Assembly: GCF_900156045.1 (NCBI RefSeq)
Contig: NZ_FTMX01000005.1
Span: 1 to 64,000, forward strand
Origin: Peribacillus simplex
Lineage (GTDB): Bacteria; Bacillota; Bacilli; Bacillales; DSM-1321
DNA: 64,000 bases
Reading direction: 5' to 3'
Under the pieces are notes generated by a model. That model had not been told where the DNA came from. It was given only the letters and a program-made list of their open reading frames with translations, and searched no databases. How positions within the stretch are numbered: position 1 is the first letter of the stretch; each line of letters starts with the position of its first letter. Both the position numbers and the translations under genes were made by a program. Of this stretch, positions 8,231 to 17,512 are shown in pieces.

Positions 8231-8673
8231 AATGAAATTCCTTTCTTTTATTTGATTCGATTATATAACAAAGTATTGAAAATATAAATAATAACATTTA
8301 AAATTTTAACAAAATAAATCAATAATATTAATTTGTTGTTTAATATTATTGATTATCTGTTTCCGTTATTCATTCAAGTATTATATTTACCATAGTGTAA
8401 ATATACATAATGAGGACGATTACTTAGACTAAGAGATGCTGAATAATAATCTCTGGATATTTGATATTAATATTCCACCTGAGGATAATTCAACAGTCGT
8501 AGAATTGATGTATTATTTAATGATAGAACTTGAAAATTACTTAGTCTATATTTTAGTTATTCCAGAATAGGGTGCGATTGTTGAATAAAACTTAGATTTT
8601 TAAAAGACTTTATTGTTATATTTTTTTAGGACAGTGAAAGATACTATATCGAAAATTAAACGACTATATTTTA
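8231..8673. other. AT-rich divergent intergenic region
   Basis: About 440 bp with no convincing gene. An open frame at 8436-8570 could encode a 44-residue acidic peptide (MLNNNLWIFDINIPPEDN at its start), but its ribosome binding site is weak and I do not recognise it. Confidence 0.4.
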
Positions 8674-8699
8674 ACCCCGTCCTAAATTTAGAACGGGGT
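8674..8699 (+). promoter_or_regulatory. 26-bp palindrome, candidate operator
   Basis: ACCCCGT-c-CTAAATTTAG-a-ACGGGGT is symmetrical except for one base pair. It ends where the -35 region of the promoter with -10 TATAAT (8721-8726) would lie, so it looks like an operator. It could instead form a hairpin in a longer transcript. Confidence 0.5.
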
Positions 8700-8759
8700 C
8701 TACTTAGCCTGTTTTTCCTGTATAATAATACTATATTTTACATTCAGGAGGGATTATTT

Positions 8760-8975
8760 ATGGACCAAGCCAGCAGTTTAATAGGGCTTCTTGCAATCAT
8801 ACCGATTTTGTTTTATCTAGGACTTATTGTTTTAAGTGTTTATTTCATTATTAAGATAATAAAATTCATCAATGCAAAGACAAGATTAGATCAAGAAAGA
8901 AATGAAAAGCTGGATGAATTGATAAAGGTTATTGGCAAAGGTAAAGATAAAGAAAATCAAAATAAGCCTTTATAA
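8760..8975 (+). CDS. small single-pass membrane protein
   Basis: A 71-aa protein starting at the ATG at 8760 with AGGAGGG 7 nt upstream. Residues 7-38 are a strongly hydrophobic segment (LLAIIPILFYLGLIVLSVYF and following), and the remaining 35 are charged, Lys-rich and cytoplasmic. The size and layout recall short Bacillus membrane proteins with a coiled tail, but I cannot name a family. It has its own promoter (TATAAT at 8721), a palindromic candidate operator and its own terminator at 8980. Confidence 0.6.
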   Translation: MDQASSLIGLLAIIPILFYLGLIVLSVYFIIKIIKFINAKTRLDQERNEKLDELIKVIGKGKDKENQNKPL

Positions 8976-8979
8976 AATA

Positions 8980-9013
8980 AAAGCACAATCCCATTAAGGG
9001 TTGTGCTTTTGTT
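8980..9013 (+). terminator. terminator of the small membrane protein gene
   Basis: AAAGCACAA...TTGTGCTTTT stem extended by CCC/GGG with a single bulged base, then TTTTG. Confidence 0.85.
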
Positions 9014-9140
9014 ATTTTACCAGAATTGTATGGTGATGAACCCATCCTAAATCCACATAAAAGGACGTTTTTTGTAACGTCAAGGTAGGTGTACAAGCAT
9101 TTCCTAATAAGTACCATAACATATTTAGGAGGTGATAAAA

Positions 9141-10103
9141 TTGGCAGTTAAATTAGAAACTTTATTGGCTCGTTCGGAAAAGAATATGGGCAGCGGAATT
9201 CATCCAGTCGTAAAAGAATCAGCATTGGAAATGGTTAAACGGGCATACGAAGAAGGCATTTTTGTCCAAATCAGCGCAGGTTATCGGTCTATGGAAGATC
9301 AAGCAAAGCTATATGGTCAAGGTCGCCTAGGTTATATCTACGATGGTAAAAACTATAGTGATTTATCGAAGCCGAGAGTGACCAATGCGATGCCAGGTCA
9401 ATCTTACCATAACTATGGACTAGCCATTGATTACTTCATAGTCAGCGATAATGGAAAGAACGCCATATGGACTGTTGATGCAAAATGGAAACGGGTAGCG
9501 GCCATTGGTAAAACCTTGGGCTTTGCATGGGGCGGGGATTGGTCAAGCTTGAAAGATTATCCACACTTGGATATGACGGGCGGACTAACTTATTCCCAGC
9601 TAAAAGCGGGAACAAAGCCTAGACTGATATCAAAAGTGAATGGAACCACGCCACCAGCTACACAAGTCGAATCGGATGTCATTATAAAAGATACGCCTGC
9701 AAAGGACAGCGGCAATCCAGCTATCAAGTCCATCCAAAGTACATTAAATAGCCGGTATAATGCAAAAATAGATGTTGATGGTTATTATGGTCCTAATACT
9801 AAAAAAGCGCTGATCAAGGGTTTTCAAACCGAATTAAATAAACAATACGGTGCAAAGATCAATGTTGATGGAATATGGGGACCCCAAACAAAAGCGGCAT
9901 CACCTAATGTTAGGGAAGGGGCGAAAGGGAATATCACCTATATTCTTCAGGCTGCACTTTATTTGGAAGGGCAAAATCCACATGGCATGGATGGTATCTT
10001 TGGAAGCGGAACGGAAATAGCGGTTAAGGCATTTCAAAGGGCCAAGGGAATACCTGCAGACGGTATTGCAGGTGAAAATACCTTTGCAAAACTATTTGAA
10101 TAA
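9141..10103 (+). CDS. M15 family L,D-endopeptidase with peptidoglycan-binding repeats (CwlK/Ply500-like)
   Basis: A 320-aa cell-wall hydrolase. The N-terminal 160 residues are an M15-type LD-carboxy/endopeptidase domain: SAGYRSMEDQAKLYGQGR, then SYHNYGLAIDYF supplying the zinc-binding His and Asp, and DYPHLDM supplying the last His. Two PG_binding_1-type repeats follow (AKIDVDGYYGPNTKKAL and MDGIFGSGTEIAVKAFQ regions). Such enzymes cleave the L-Ala-D-Glu link of the stem peptide. There is no signal peptide, as in phage endolysins and related Bacillus autolysins. The start is TTG at 9141, 7 nt after AGGAGGT; an upstream GTG lies inside that ribosome binding site and was rejected. There is no holin next to it. 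Confidence 0.85.
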   Translation: MAVKLETLLARSEKNMGSGIHPVVKESALEMVKRAYEEGIFVQISAGYRSMEDQAKLYGQGRLGYIYDGKNYSDLSKPRVTNAMPGQSYHNYGLAIDYFIVSDNGKNAIWTVDAKWKRVAAIGKTLGFAWGGDWSSLKDYPHLDMTGGLTYSQLKAGTKPRLISKVNGTTPPATQVESDVIIKDTPAKDSGNPAIKSIQSTLNSRYNAKIDVDGYYGPNTKKALIKGFQTELNKQYGAKINVDGIWGPQTKAASPNVREGAKGNITYILQAALYLEGQNPHGMDGIFGSGTEIAVKAFQRAKGIPADGIAGENTFAKLFE

Positions 10104-10152
10104 TATATGAGAATAAAACTATAATGCTTAAATGCAATTGGCTTAGAAAAAA

Positions 10153-10178
10153 AGCCCTAAAAATGAGGGCTTTTTTTG
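10153..10178 (+). terminator. terminator of the endopeptidase gene
   Basis: AGCCCT / AGGGCT stem within an A-rich/T-rich context, then seven Ts. Confidence 0.85.
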
Positions 10179-10213
10179 TTTGAATAAAAAATGGTTTTAT
10201 AATAGCAGTTTTT

Positions 10214-10528
10214 TTAAAAGTAAATATCCCAATCGTTCAAGAAACGTAGTATAAGAAAAGTAAGAATACATACTGGGACAAGAAATGTGACCGCATTTAC
10301 GATATGGAAGTACTTTAATGTGGAATGCTTTATACCCTTGACTTTAATCACTAAATAAAAGAATGATAAGGTTGCGATAATTGGGCATAGCAAACCAAGA
10401 TCTGTTAAAATGCTTGAAATTGGATAGTTCAAGGTACTAAGTCCAATAAGGAATGAAGCAAGGCAGATAATATTGATAACCGACAAAACGGTTAGTATTA
10501 ATAATAAGTTCTTTTTTACTGTCTCCAT
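10214..10528 (-). CDS. small integral membrane protein
   Basis: A 104-aa protein with three predicted membrane spans (LLLILTVLSVINIICLASFL; ISSILTDLGLLCPIIATLSF; VNAVTFLVPVCILTFLI). The start is the ATG at 10528 because GGAGGTG lies 7 nt upstream; a longer frame back to 10720 has no such signal. No family is recognised. It is convergent with the endopeptidase and transcribed alone. Confidence 0.6.
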   Translation of the reverse strand: METVKKNLLLILTVLSVINIICLASFLIGLSTLNYPISSILTDLGLLCPIIATLSFFYLVIKVKGIKHSTLKYFHIVNAVTFLVPVCILTFLILRFLNDWDIYF

Positions 10529-10813
10529 AAATTTCACCTCCAAAGTGATAATCCCACTCGATATCTTATGATATCCAATGATTAGGAAGCAAGGCAAGGT
10601 TAAGGCTTTGTTAAAATTAAAGGTTGATTTACTGAGTACAAAGAAAAAATATCCAAAAGTTGTCCTTTCACAAAAATGAATTGTAATATTTATCGAGTAT
10701 TTATACTCATTTTCGTTCACTTAAAATTGACTGAAATATAATGGTCTTTTTAATTTTCCAACACATTTAGACAATAAAGTTAAAGGATGACATAACTTTA
10801 TTGGAGGAAAAAG

Positions 10814-12418
10814 ATGAAAAACATATGGAAAAAGCCAATTTTGCCTATCGCCTCTATTAGTCTAGCGTCAGTGATGATTGTTAATGCGATTCCGGAAACT
10901 CCAGTTCAAGCAGAATTGAATGTTCAATCACAAGTGCAAATGAATAATCATGTGCTTCCGCTGGGAACGTCTAATTTGCATGAGCAAAGAACTTCCATGA
11001 ATCCAGCACCAGGAGTGACGTATACCAAAATCAATCGTGGTGAAACATCTTCTAAAGACTATTTCACAGTGGATGTGGCATTTGTGGAAACACAAAAGCA
11101 GGCAAAGATATTGTTGGGAAATTTAAAGAGGGACGGTTTCAAAAATGCTCGCATTATAAAGGAACCGGATCGGGCCTTGGATGACCGAGGAAAAGGTCCA
11201 CTTGGATACATTGTTCGCATCGGCCAATATCAGCAGGAAGCAGATGCAGCCGAAATGAGAAACAAGTTATCGGAAAAGGGATATTCGGGTCTACGGACTG
11301 TGTATACGGGTGAAGACGGAGAGAATACATCAGGACCATGGGTAGTGAACGTACTTGAAGTGGATAGGGATCGATTTCAAGGGCATGTGGTGCCTGAATT
11401 AGCAAATGATGCAGTGATAGGAAAAGAAACATTGACCCAAATGGCTGATAGAAATGATGCCATTGCAGGAGTTAATGCTGGATACTTTGTTGTTGGGGCC
11501 AAGGATGGAACACCGGGCGATCTTGCCGGTATATTCGCCAGCAAAGGTCAACTTGTCAGTGAAGCGATAAATGGCCGTTCAGCTCTGATCTTATCTTCTG
11601 TTGAAGAGAAGGCAAACATTGCATCTGTTTCCACGTCAATTCAGGCTACTTCATCTGATGGTGCGGTTAGGGAAGTGGATGGATTAAATCGTAAGCCGGG
11701 ATTAATCCGCAATTGTGGCGGTGTTGGAGGAGATACGACAACAGAACGGCCGAAACACGATTTTACTTGTATGGATGAAAGTGAGCTTATCCAATATACA
11801 TCCGTATTTGGAGAAAAGACAGAATCGGGCGACGGTGTGGAAGTGGTAATAAATCATGCCGGGGAAGTGGCGGAAATTCGTAACCATCGTGGGGGAATAA
11901 TTCCAAGCAGCGGTTCTGTTCTTGCGGGAACGGGGGAAGCGGCAGAATGGCTTCGTGACCATGCCCAACAAGGGATGAAGATTCAGGTGAAGAGTGAAAT
12001 CCTCGAGGATGGAAAGCCATTAAAATTAGATCAAACCACTAGCATGATTAACGGAGGTCCTCGTTTATTGGAAAACGGAGAAATTTCCATTAATGCCGTA
12101 GAGGAAGGTTTTCACTGGGAAGAAGATCCTGGGTTTTATTATCGTTTTGGGGAACGTCGTAATCCTAGAACGCTTGCAGGAATAAAAGAGAATGGCAACC
12201 TATTATTTGTCACCATCGATGGACGCGCACCCGGATGGAGTGTGGGGGCTAATTTTGAAGAAAGTGCAAAAGTCATGAAGTCATTGGGAGCCGTAGATGC
12301 CATCAATCTTGACGGCGGCGGATCGACGACCATGACAGTTGGGGCTGATCGAGTCACAAGACCCTCTGACGCAACAGGTGAACGCCCGATTGCCGACGGA
12401 ATATTGTTAGTGAAATAA
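10814..12418 (+). CDS. secreted SPOR-domain phosphodiester glycosidase family protein
   Basis: A 534-aa exported protein. Residues 1-33 form a signal peptide ending near PVQAE. Residues 65-160 contain a SPOR-like repeat (VAFVETQKQAKILLGNL and YIVRIGQYQQEADAAEMR), which binds denuded peptidoglycan glycan. The C-terminal half is a phosphodiester glycosidase (NAGPA/DUF2233) domain with GVNAGYF, SMINGGPRL and INLDGGGSTTM, the conserved DGGGS loop. By family it would cleave sugar-phosphate diester bonds in wall or capsule polymers; the actual substrate is unknown. GGAGGAA precedes the ATG by 7 nt, and it is monocistronic. Confidence 0.85.
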   Translation: MKNIWKKPILPIASISLASVMIVNAIPETPVQAELNVQSQVQMNNHVLPLGTSNLHEQRTSMNPAPGVTYTKINRGETSSKDYFTVDVAFVETQKQAKILLGNLKRDGFKNARIIKEPDRALDDRGKGPLGYIVRIGQYQQEADAAEMRNKLSEKGYSGLRTVYTGEDGENTSGPWVVNVLEVDRDRFQGHVVPELANDAVIGKETLTQMADRNDAIAGVNAGYFVVGAKDGTPGDLAGIFASKGQLVSEAINGRSALILSSVEEKANIASVSTSIQATSSDGAVREVDGLNRKPGLIRNCGGVGGDTTTERPKHDFTCMDESELIQYTSVFGEKTESGDGVEVVINHAGEVAEIRNHRGGIIPSSGSVLAGTGEAAEWLRDHAQQGMKIQVKSEILEDGKPLKLDQTTSMINGGPRLLENGEISINAVEEGFHWEEDPGFYYRFGERRNPRTLAGIKENGNLLFVTIDGRAPGWSVGANFEESAKVMKSLGAVDAINLDGGGSTTMTVGADRVTRPSDATGERPIADGILLVK

Positions 12419-12526
12419 TAGATGAACATGTAAAGGAGATAAAGCGTAACTTCTTCATTTATTCAGAAGATACCTTTAAGCAGTGATAGTAGTTTTAGTT
12501 CAAACCGGCCGTTACGAATAAACTAA

Positions 12527-12562
12527 AAAATCTCTTCAGATAGGTTTCTGAAGAGATTTTAT
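12527..12562 (+). terminator. terminator downstream of the glycosidase gene
   Basis: A 14-bp stem (AAAATCTCTTCAGA and its complement) with a 6-nt loop, then TTTA. Confidence 0.85.
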
Positions 12563-12748
12563 TTATAATGGATCATCCGACCAAGATCAAAAAGAATTAA
12601 GCTATATTGCTGTTTGAACTTGAGGCATAATAAAAGGTTAATCATGGGGATTGTTTTCAATTGAAGAAATCTTTTATTCCATTGTAGCCCCGATTGTTGA
12701 AGTTCCTCATTTAATCTTTATTCAAGATATGACCTATTAAATGGTAGA

Positions 12749-13333
12749 CTAGTTACAAAACTCCCTTATAATCTGGTTCTTTATTTCTTCTACCGGAAAC
12801 CCTTGTTGGTAGCTAGAAATCATCAACATAATCCCTTGTAGCACAGATGAAAAATATAACGATCGTTTCCTTGGTTCCTTTTCCCCCATACTTTCAAATA
12901 TCTTACATTGAAACTCAAATTGTCTAGCATTTGCTTTAATTATGAGATGACTGTATTTTATCAACTCTTCATCAGCCTCTGGCTGAGTTTGCAGGTGTAG
13001 ATAGAAGCGGTGGACTTCCGGTTTTTTGTGGATATTATCAATGGCACCATTGACTATATGTTCAAGCTGTTCACGAGGTGTATTTAAGGTGAACGCTTCT
13101 TCCATGACTTCAACCACTTCCCGGATTCTGGCCTCGACCATTTCTGAAAGCAGTTCTTCTTTTCCTTTGTAATAGTTATAAAGTAACCCCTTAGAAATAC
13201 CCGCCTTCTTGGCTATATCGCTTATGGAAGTAGCGTAATATCCTTTTTTCATAAATAACTCCATGGCTGCGGCACGGATTTTTTCTTTGGATGCTTGGCG
13301 AATGCGGTCATTCTCTTCGGGTGTACGTGGCAT
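12749..13333 (-). CDS. TetR/AcrR family transcriptional regulator
   Basis: A 194-aa repressor. Residues 14-60 form the TetR HTH (AAAMELFMKKGYYATSISDI, AKKAGISKGLLYNYYKGKEE), followed by a helical ligand-binding domain. The start is the ATG at 13333 with GGAGG 10 nt upstream. It lies 7 bp downstream of the alpha/beta hydrolase gene and is co-transcribed with it, so it probably controls that operon in response to a small molecule handled by the hydrolase. The ligand cannot be predicted. Confidence 0.85.
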   Translation of the reverse strand: MPRTPEENDRIRQASKEKIRAAAMELFMKKGYYATSISDIAKKAGISKGLLYNYYKGKEELLSEMVEARIREVVEVMEEAFTLNTPREQLEHIVNGAIDNIHKKPEVHRFYLHLQTQPEADEELIKYSHLIIKANARQFEFQCKIFESMGEKEPRKRSLYFSSVLQGIMLMISSYQQGFPVEEIKNQIIREFCN

Positions 13334-13340
13334 TTTAACT

Positions 13341-14093
13341 TCAATCCTCCATAAAAGCAGTGAATTCTTGATATAAAACCTCAAAATGGGTGAGGGGCAG
13401 CATATGATCGGCATCTTCCAGTTCGATGAAACGGATGTTTGGAACCTTACGGAAACAATCAGCAACCCGAAAATTGTCTGCCAAGTCCTTTTTGCCGATA
13501 AAAAACAAAGTTTCAGGGTTTAATTCTTTTAATCGTCCCATTGCTGGCGGCTGAGGCCATATCATGCAGAAATCAGCGGGCCACTTAAGCATGCGCCCGA
13601 AATGATGCCTGAGCATTTGAACAGCGAGATCTTTGTACGGACTATCGATAACAACTTGATATGTTTGTGAATGAAGGGCAAGAGCCAACATCTTATCTAT
13701 ATTGGGGGCACTTTTCAATATCTTGTCATGATATTGTTCAAACTCCTTTGAATAGGGAAAACCAGTTAAAGAAGGAGCAATTAATACAAGTTTCGATACT
13801 CTTTCAGGGTAATTTAGAGCGAAATCAGTTGCAATCTGTCCGCCCATGGAATGGCCTATAATCGTTGCCTGTTTAAGTTCTAGATAATCCATTAATGCCA
13901 ATACATCGTCAACATAGTTTGCATGTTTAATAGGGGATGGTGATTTACCGGCACCACGTCCATCAAAAGCAATAACTTTGTAATCCTTAGATAAAAGAGA
14001 TGCCAAAAATGTCCATTGCCTCAAATCAGCACCACCGCCATGAATAAGAACAACAGGATGACCACTGCCAGTAATCTCAAAATGTAAATCCAA
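13341..14093 (-). CDS. alpha/beta-fold hydrolase
   Basis: A 250-aa soluble hydrolase. It shows VVLIHGGGADLRQW (oxyanion hole region), IIGHSMGGQ (nucleophile elbow with the catalytic Ser), FFIGKKDLADNF (acid loop) and LEDADHMLPL (catalytic His). The start is set at TTG 14093, 5 nt after GGAGGGG; a GTG at 14112-14114 would put that Shine-Dalgarno inside the gene. It heads an operon with the TetR gene. Esterase, epoxide hydrolase or C-C hydrolase activity is possible, and the substrate is unknown. Confidence 0.85.
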   Translation of the reverse strand: MDLHFEITGSGHPVVLIHGGGADLRQWTFLASLLSKDYKVIAFDGRGAGKSPSPIKHANYVDDVLALMDYLELKQATIIGHSMGGQIATDFALNYPERVSKLVLIAPSLTGFPYSKEFEQYHDKILKSAPNIDKMLALALHSQTYQVVIDSPYKDLAVQMLRHHFGRMLKWPADFCMIWPQPPAMGRLKELNPETLFFIGKKDLADNFRVADCFRKVPNIRFIELEDADHMLPLTHFEVLYQEFTAFMED

Positions 14094-14329
14094 TGCAACC
14101 CCTCCATTTTTCACTGAATTTTCAGTATTATTTTATTATTGAATGAACATTTAGTCAATATAAAACCTAAGTAATTATTTCTATTCCGCATAATTGCGCT
14201 AATCAATAGTAAAATCTGAAGGCTTCAGCTTTACATCTCTTCCGTTTTTCTTAGGCGGTCTTTGTGTTGAGCGAAAAATGATGTATAATGAACACGTTTT
14301 CAACACTTTGAAAAAGAGGTACGAATTGC

Positions 14330-15208
14330 ATGGAAATCATTTCAAATATATTACAAAAACCAGAAACGGATAATGAAATCCTCTTTATAGGAAATACCGA
14401 AGATGAGATTTCATTTGTGAATAGTAAAATCAAATTGTTTGGTGAAGGAAATCGGTTAATTATTGAACGTGGAGCGGAATTTAAAGATGCGACGCTAAGT
14501 TTTAATGGCAGCAACTCGCTCATAATCATTGGTAAATCCAAACGCAATGCAACGATAAGAGTCAATGTTTGGAATGACAATACATTTTTCCTAGGTCGCA
14601 ACTATTCATTTAATGGAGCTGCGAGATTTATTCTCTCTGAACAAAAGAATCTATTCATCGGTGATGATAATATGTTTTCAACTGGTGTAGTCGTTCGTTT
14701 GGCAGATCCACATTTGATCTACGATGGAACAACTAGAAAACGGATTAACCCAACAAAGAGTGTGTACTTAGGTGACCACATATGGATTGGACAGGACGTC
14801 ATGATTCTAAAAGGAGTGGAAGTTGGTACAGGTTCAATTTTGGGTGCAAAGTCACTCGTCGCAAAATCGCTCCCATCAAATGTAGCAGCTGCAGGAAGTC
14901 CTGCACGTGTGGTGCGGAAAAATGTTTTTTGGGCACGTCCGTCTGTCCATGCATATACTGAAAAAGAAACAGCACAATCACAAAAATTCCCGGATGGGCG
15001 TTTTGTCTATACCTCAAAAGGCTCAACAGCAAAACATTTCGCGAAAATTGAAGAACAGCTAAGTACCGCAACTTCTGTAGAGGAGAAGACTGACATATTA
15101 ACCCCTTATCTTGATGTAATAAGTAAGAATCGTTTTTTTCTTCCTGTGCCTCCTGAGAGAAAGAAATCATTTCTCGATAGAATCTTTAGCAAGGGAAGTA
15201 AGAAGTAG
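14330..15208 (+). CDS. left-handed beta-helix (hexapeptide) acyltransferase
   Basis: A 292-aa cytoplasmic protein. The centre (residues about 30-200) has repeated hexapeptide turns and a typical end HIWIGQDVMILKGVEVGTGS, then AAAGSPARVVRKN, as in CatB/LacA/NeuO-type O-acetyltransferases. The His in GDHIWIGQ is in the position of the catalytic His. The N-terminal 30 residues and the C-terminal 90 residues are unusual additions. It probably acetylates a sugar or capsule component. AAGAGG lies 10 nt before the ATG. No polysaccharide cluster is adjacent. Confidence 0.8.
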   Translation: MEIISNILQKPETDNEILFIGNTEDEISFVNSKIKLFGEGNRLIIERGAEFKDATLSFNGSNSLIIIGKSKRNATIRVNVWNDNTFFLGRNYSFNGAARFILSEQKNLFIGDDNMFSTGVVVRLADPHLIYDGTTRKRINPTKSVYLGDHIWIGQDVMILKGVEVGTGSILGAKSLVAKSLPSNVAAAGSPARVVRKNVFWARPSVHAYTEKETAQSQKFPDGRFVYTSKGSTAKHFAKIEEQLSTATSVEEKTDILTPYLDVISKNRFFLPVPPERKKSFLDRIFSKGSKK

Positions 15209-15420
15209 ATGAATGAATTATCTCAGATTAAAACCAGAAAATTCTAAATGGTAGTTAAGGGATGATGAATACAGGAATAATTGTAAGTTTTTTTAAAATG
15301 CATTTAAGGGGTTTAGTTCCTTATTGTCTTTTTTAGGGTTATTCCTTTTTCACAAAGGAGAATTAGCAATCGGGACAACGTTGAAGAAGGAACAACTGAA
15401 TAATTTATTGTTTAGTTATA

Positions 15421-15612
15421 AACGAAAAGACAGAAGCATTTGAAGAAATTGAAGACTTAAAGGACTTACATAAGTCTGTAAATAAACAAATTTTATTAGA
15501 TTAATTACATTTAGATAAAGTAGCAATGGGTGGTGCAGCTATAATTAGTGCATTAATTTTTGCAATTGCGAATAAGGACATTCTGACCATGACAATAAAA
15601 ATTAAATATTAA
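15421..15612 (+). pseudogene. remnant of a small membrane protein gene
   Basis: One frame reads NEKTEAFEEIEDLKDLHKSV, a stop at 15502, and then a membrane segment (AMGGAAIISALIFAIANK) before ending at 15612. The layout, a short helix then one hydrophobic helix, resembles small phage holin-like proteins, but I cannot name it. The internal stop indicates decay. Confidence 0.4.
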
Positions 15613-15615
15613 AAG

Positions 15616-15650
15616 AAAAAGCACTTAGCCTAAATGGTCGAGTGCTTTTT
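15616..15650 (-). terminator. bidirectional terminator
   Basis: AAAAAGCACT / AGTGCTTTTT stem overlapping the stop codon of the minus-strand gene at 15625. Confidence 0.8.
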
Positions 15651-15894
15651 GTGTCTTATTTAATACTTCTTTATTTTTATTAATGAAAACTTTATTTCTT
15701 AATATCATTTCTTTATTATTAAGCTCATCATTTAGTTCGGTAGTATTGTTCAGTTTCTCTAGAAGTGAGACTATTGATGGCATTGCTAATAATTCATGGA
15801 AAGCTATGTTTGTTTTAGTAGATAAGATTTTTAGCTCAGTAAGTTGACGAGGTGATAAAAAAGACTCAAATGGTTGCCTTTCATTTATTTCCAT
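15625..15894 (-). CDS. hypothetical protein
   Basis: An 89-aa charged protein (start ATG at 15894, with GGAGGG about 8 nt upstream) predicted to be mainly helical, with a possible coiled coil in the second half (LEKLNNTTELNDELNNKEMI). No signal peptide or membrane segment. I do not recognise it. The good ribosome binding site and terminator make it likely to be real. Confidence 0.55.
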   Translation of the reverse strand: MEINERQPFESFLSPRQLTELKILSTKTNIAFHELLAMPSIVSLLEKLNNTTELNDELNNKEMILRNKVFINKNKEVLNKTQKALDHLG

Positions 15895-16048
15895 GATGTA
15901 CCCTCCATATGATGATGAATTATTAAATTGTAATTTAATTATAAAATAGATAAGTCCAAAAAAATGTATTAATCATGTAAAGATTTGATGAATTGCAGAA
16001 GGTTGGATGAAATTAGGGGAATATTCCTGTTACTATGGTAAAATTTAA

Positions 16049-16495
16049 ATGATGAATAAGGGGAGGATTATAATAGATACAACTAAATACTCAGATAATT
16101 TTTCTGAAGATTCATTTTGGAAGAAGATTAAAAAATTCGGCAAAAAGGCAGGGGTTAAAGTTGTTTATGTAGCTTTGCTTTTGTATTACACACTTCAAAA
16201 GCCAACTACTCCTGTTTGGGCAAAAACAGTAATTATTGGTGCATTGGGATATTTCATACTTCCGATTGATTTAATTCCTGACCTAGTCCCAGGTGGATAT
16301 ACTGATGATTTTTCAGGGTTATTTGGAGCATTGATTACTGTTTCAATGTTTATCGATGAGGAAGTGAAGCTAAATGCAAAAGAAAGAATTGGGATTTGGT
16401 TTGGTGAAAGTGCAATTTCTGATACAGATTCAGTTGATGATAAATTAAATAAGAAAACTGATCAGGATGAGCAAGATAAAGATGAAGATAAATAA
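16049..16495 (+). CDS. DUF1232 (YkvA-type) membrane protein
   Basis: A 148-aa protein. Its core (VYVALLLYYTLQKPTTPVWA, IIGALGYFILPIDLIPDLVP, YTDDFSGLFGALITVS) is the DUF1232 signature found in YkvA, with FILPIDLIPD the conserved motif. The tail is very acidic (DKLNKKTDQDEQDKDEDK). The ATG at 16049 has no good upstream ribosome binding site; a GGGGAGG lies just inside the frame and would suit a non-standard start near 16077, so the true start is uncertain. The function of the family is unknown. Confidence 0.75.
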   Translation: MMNKGRIIIDTTKYSDNFSEDSFWKKIKKFGKKAGVKVVYVALLLYYTLQKPTTPVWAKTVIIGALGYFILPIDLIPDLVPGGYTDDFSGLFGALITVSMFIDEEVKLNAKERIGIWFGESAISDTDSVDDKLNKKTDQDEQDKDEDK

Positions 16496-16500
16496 ATTCA

Positions 16501-16540
16501 AAAAAAGCACTTTCCCTATATTGGTTAAGTGCTTTTTTAA
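16501..16540 (+). terminator. terminator of the DUF1232 gene
   Basis: AAAAAAGCACTT / AAGTGCTTTTTT stem with a 14-nt loop. Confidence 0.85.
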
Positions 16541-16567
16541 TTTGTGAGAATGAGATAAAATAATGCC

Positions 16568-16743
16568 CTACTTTTCTGTACGAACACCTTTAAATTTACC
16601 ACCTGAAGTCTTTTGATCCATAGTACGTCCTGTAGCTGCATCTCGTTTAACATAGTTACCATTTGGAGCTTTGAATTGGGTCCTGTTTTTTACTGCTCCA
16701 TCACGATGGTTTTTTACCTGAATTACCTGCCTTAATACTCACC
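16568..16743 (-). pseudogene. frameshifted small Gly/Lys-rich protein gene
   Basis: On the minus strand the sequence encodes GNSGK, then after a one-base shift KNHRDGAVKNRTQF and KAPNGNYVKRDAATGRTMDQ, KTSGGKFKGVRTEK. The shift falls in a run of As near 16710, so either the gene is inactivated or the run is a sequencing error. The protein type (about 55 residues, basic, no membrane segment) is a small hypothetical seen in Bacillus and its phages; the function is unknown. Confidence 0.55.
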
Positions 16744-17115
16744 TCGCTATTACTAAAATAAAAGCCAATTGAAGCATGGACAAATTGATCCTTATGAGAT
16801 ATTTGAAGGAAGATTAAATGATTCCAATGTTCAATTAATTAACTGGTAAGATTTTTATAATCCTTAGAAGTCTCAGATAAGGTATTTTGTTTGGAGATTA
16901 TTATGTAGGACAGGAGAGTGATAATTGATTGGATAAAAAGTCAAAAATAAATCTTAATGATGTGGATATGACCGATGTAGAAGTTATTTCAACGGAGAAT
17001 ATCGATATTAATGAATATTAGAAAGAAGCTTCTCGAGTGTATAGCCAAAGAAGAAAGTATGCTGTTTTTGTATAAGGAAAAGAATAAATAGTTTAATTGA
17101 AAGGACTATTCTAAT
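16744..17115. other. AT-rich stretch with possible small ORF
   Basis: No secure gene. A TTG-started frame at 16929-17021 encodes an acidic 30-residue peptide (MDKKSKINLNDVDMTDVEVI at its start) after AGGAGA, with somewhat long spacing. I would not call it a gene without expression evidence. Confidence 0.3.
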
Positions 17116-17373
17116 GTGAAAAAGAGTAAACCAAGAAAAGAACTGCGAGGAAATGGCTAATTGTAAATGAACCTAACTACGAATTAATGGCTAAGGCGTT
17201 TACGGAACTATTACTTTAGTTTTACTAAAGGTGGATCTGGAGATGTAGAATTCGACAAATTAGGCACGATAGCTTTATTTTCTGCATTGGCAAATGATGA
17301 AGAAGGGAAACAAAAGGAATTAGATAAAATGAGAGCTCACGTTAAAAGACTTAAGAATGAAAAAAAGAAATAG
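17116..17373 (+). pseudogene. frameshifted small hypothetical gene
   Basis: Three adjoining frames give one apparent protein: KKSKPRK, then RTARKWLIVNEPNYELMAKA FTELLL, then FTKGGSGDVEFDKLGTIALF followed by SALANDEEGKQKELDKMRAH and a Lys-rich end. Two frameshifts (near 17138 and 17218) inactivate it. It lies among other remnants, in a region that appears to have lost a small mobile or phage-derived segment. The family is unknown. Confidence 0.45.
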
Positions 17374-17447
17374 ATAAAGTCTTGTCGTGGCCATCTAGTT
17401 TACCCTCTGCATGCAGAGTACCGATAAAAAGGGAAGCAAACAAAACA

Positions 17448-17487
17448 TAGCCCCGAAATACACCATCCATGTAGTATTTGGGGGCTA
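17448..17487 (-). terminator. terminator of the ECF S-component gene
   Basis: A 14-bp stem (TAGCCCCGAAATAC and its complement, one mismatch). On the minus strand it runs into TATGTTTTGTTT. Confidence 0.75.
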
Positions 17488-17512
17488 CTTGACGTTTACC
17501 TTTATAGCGAAT

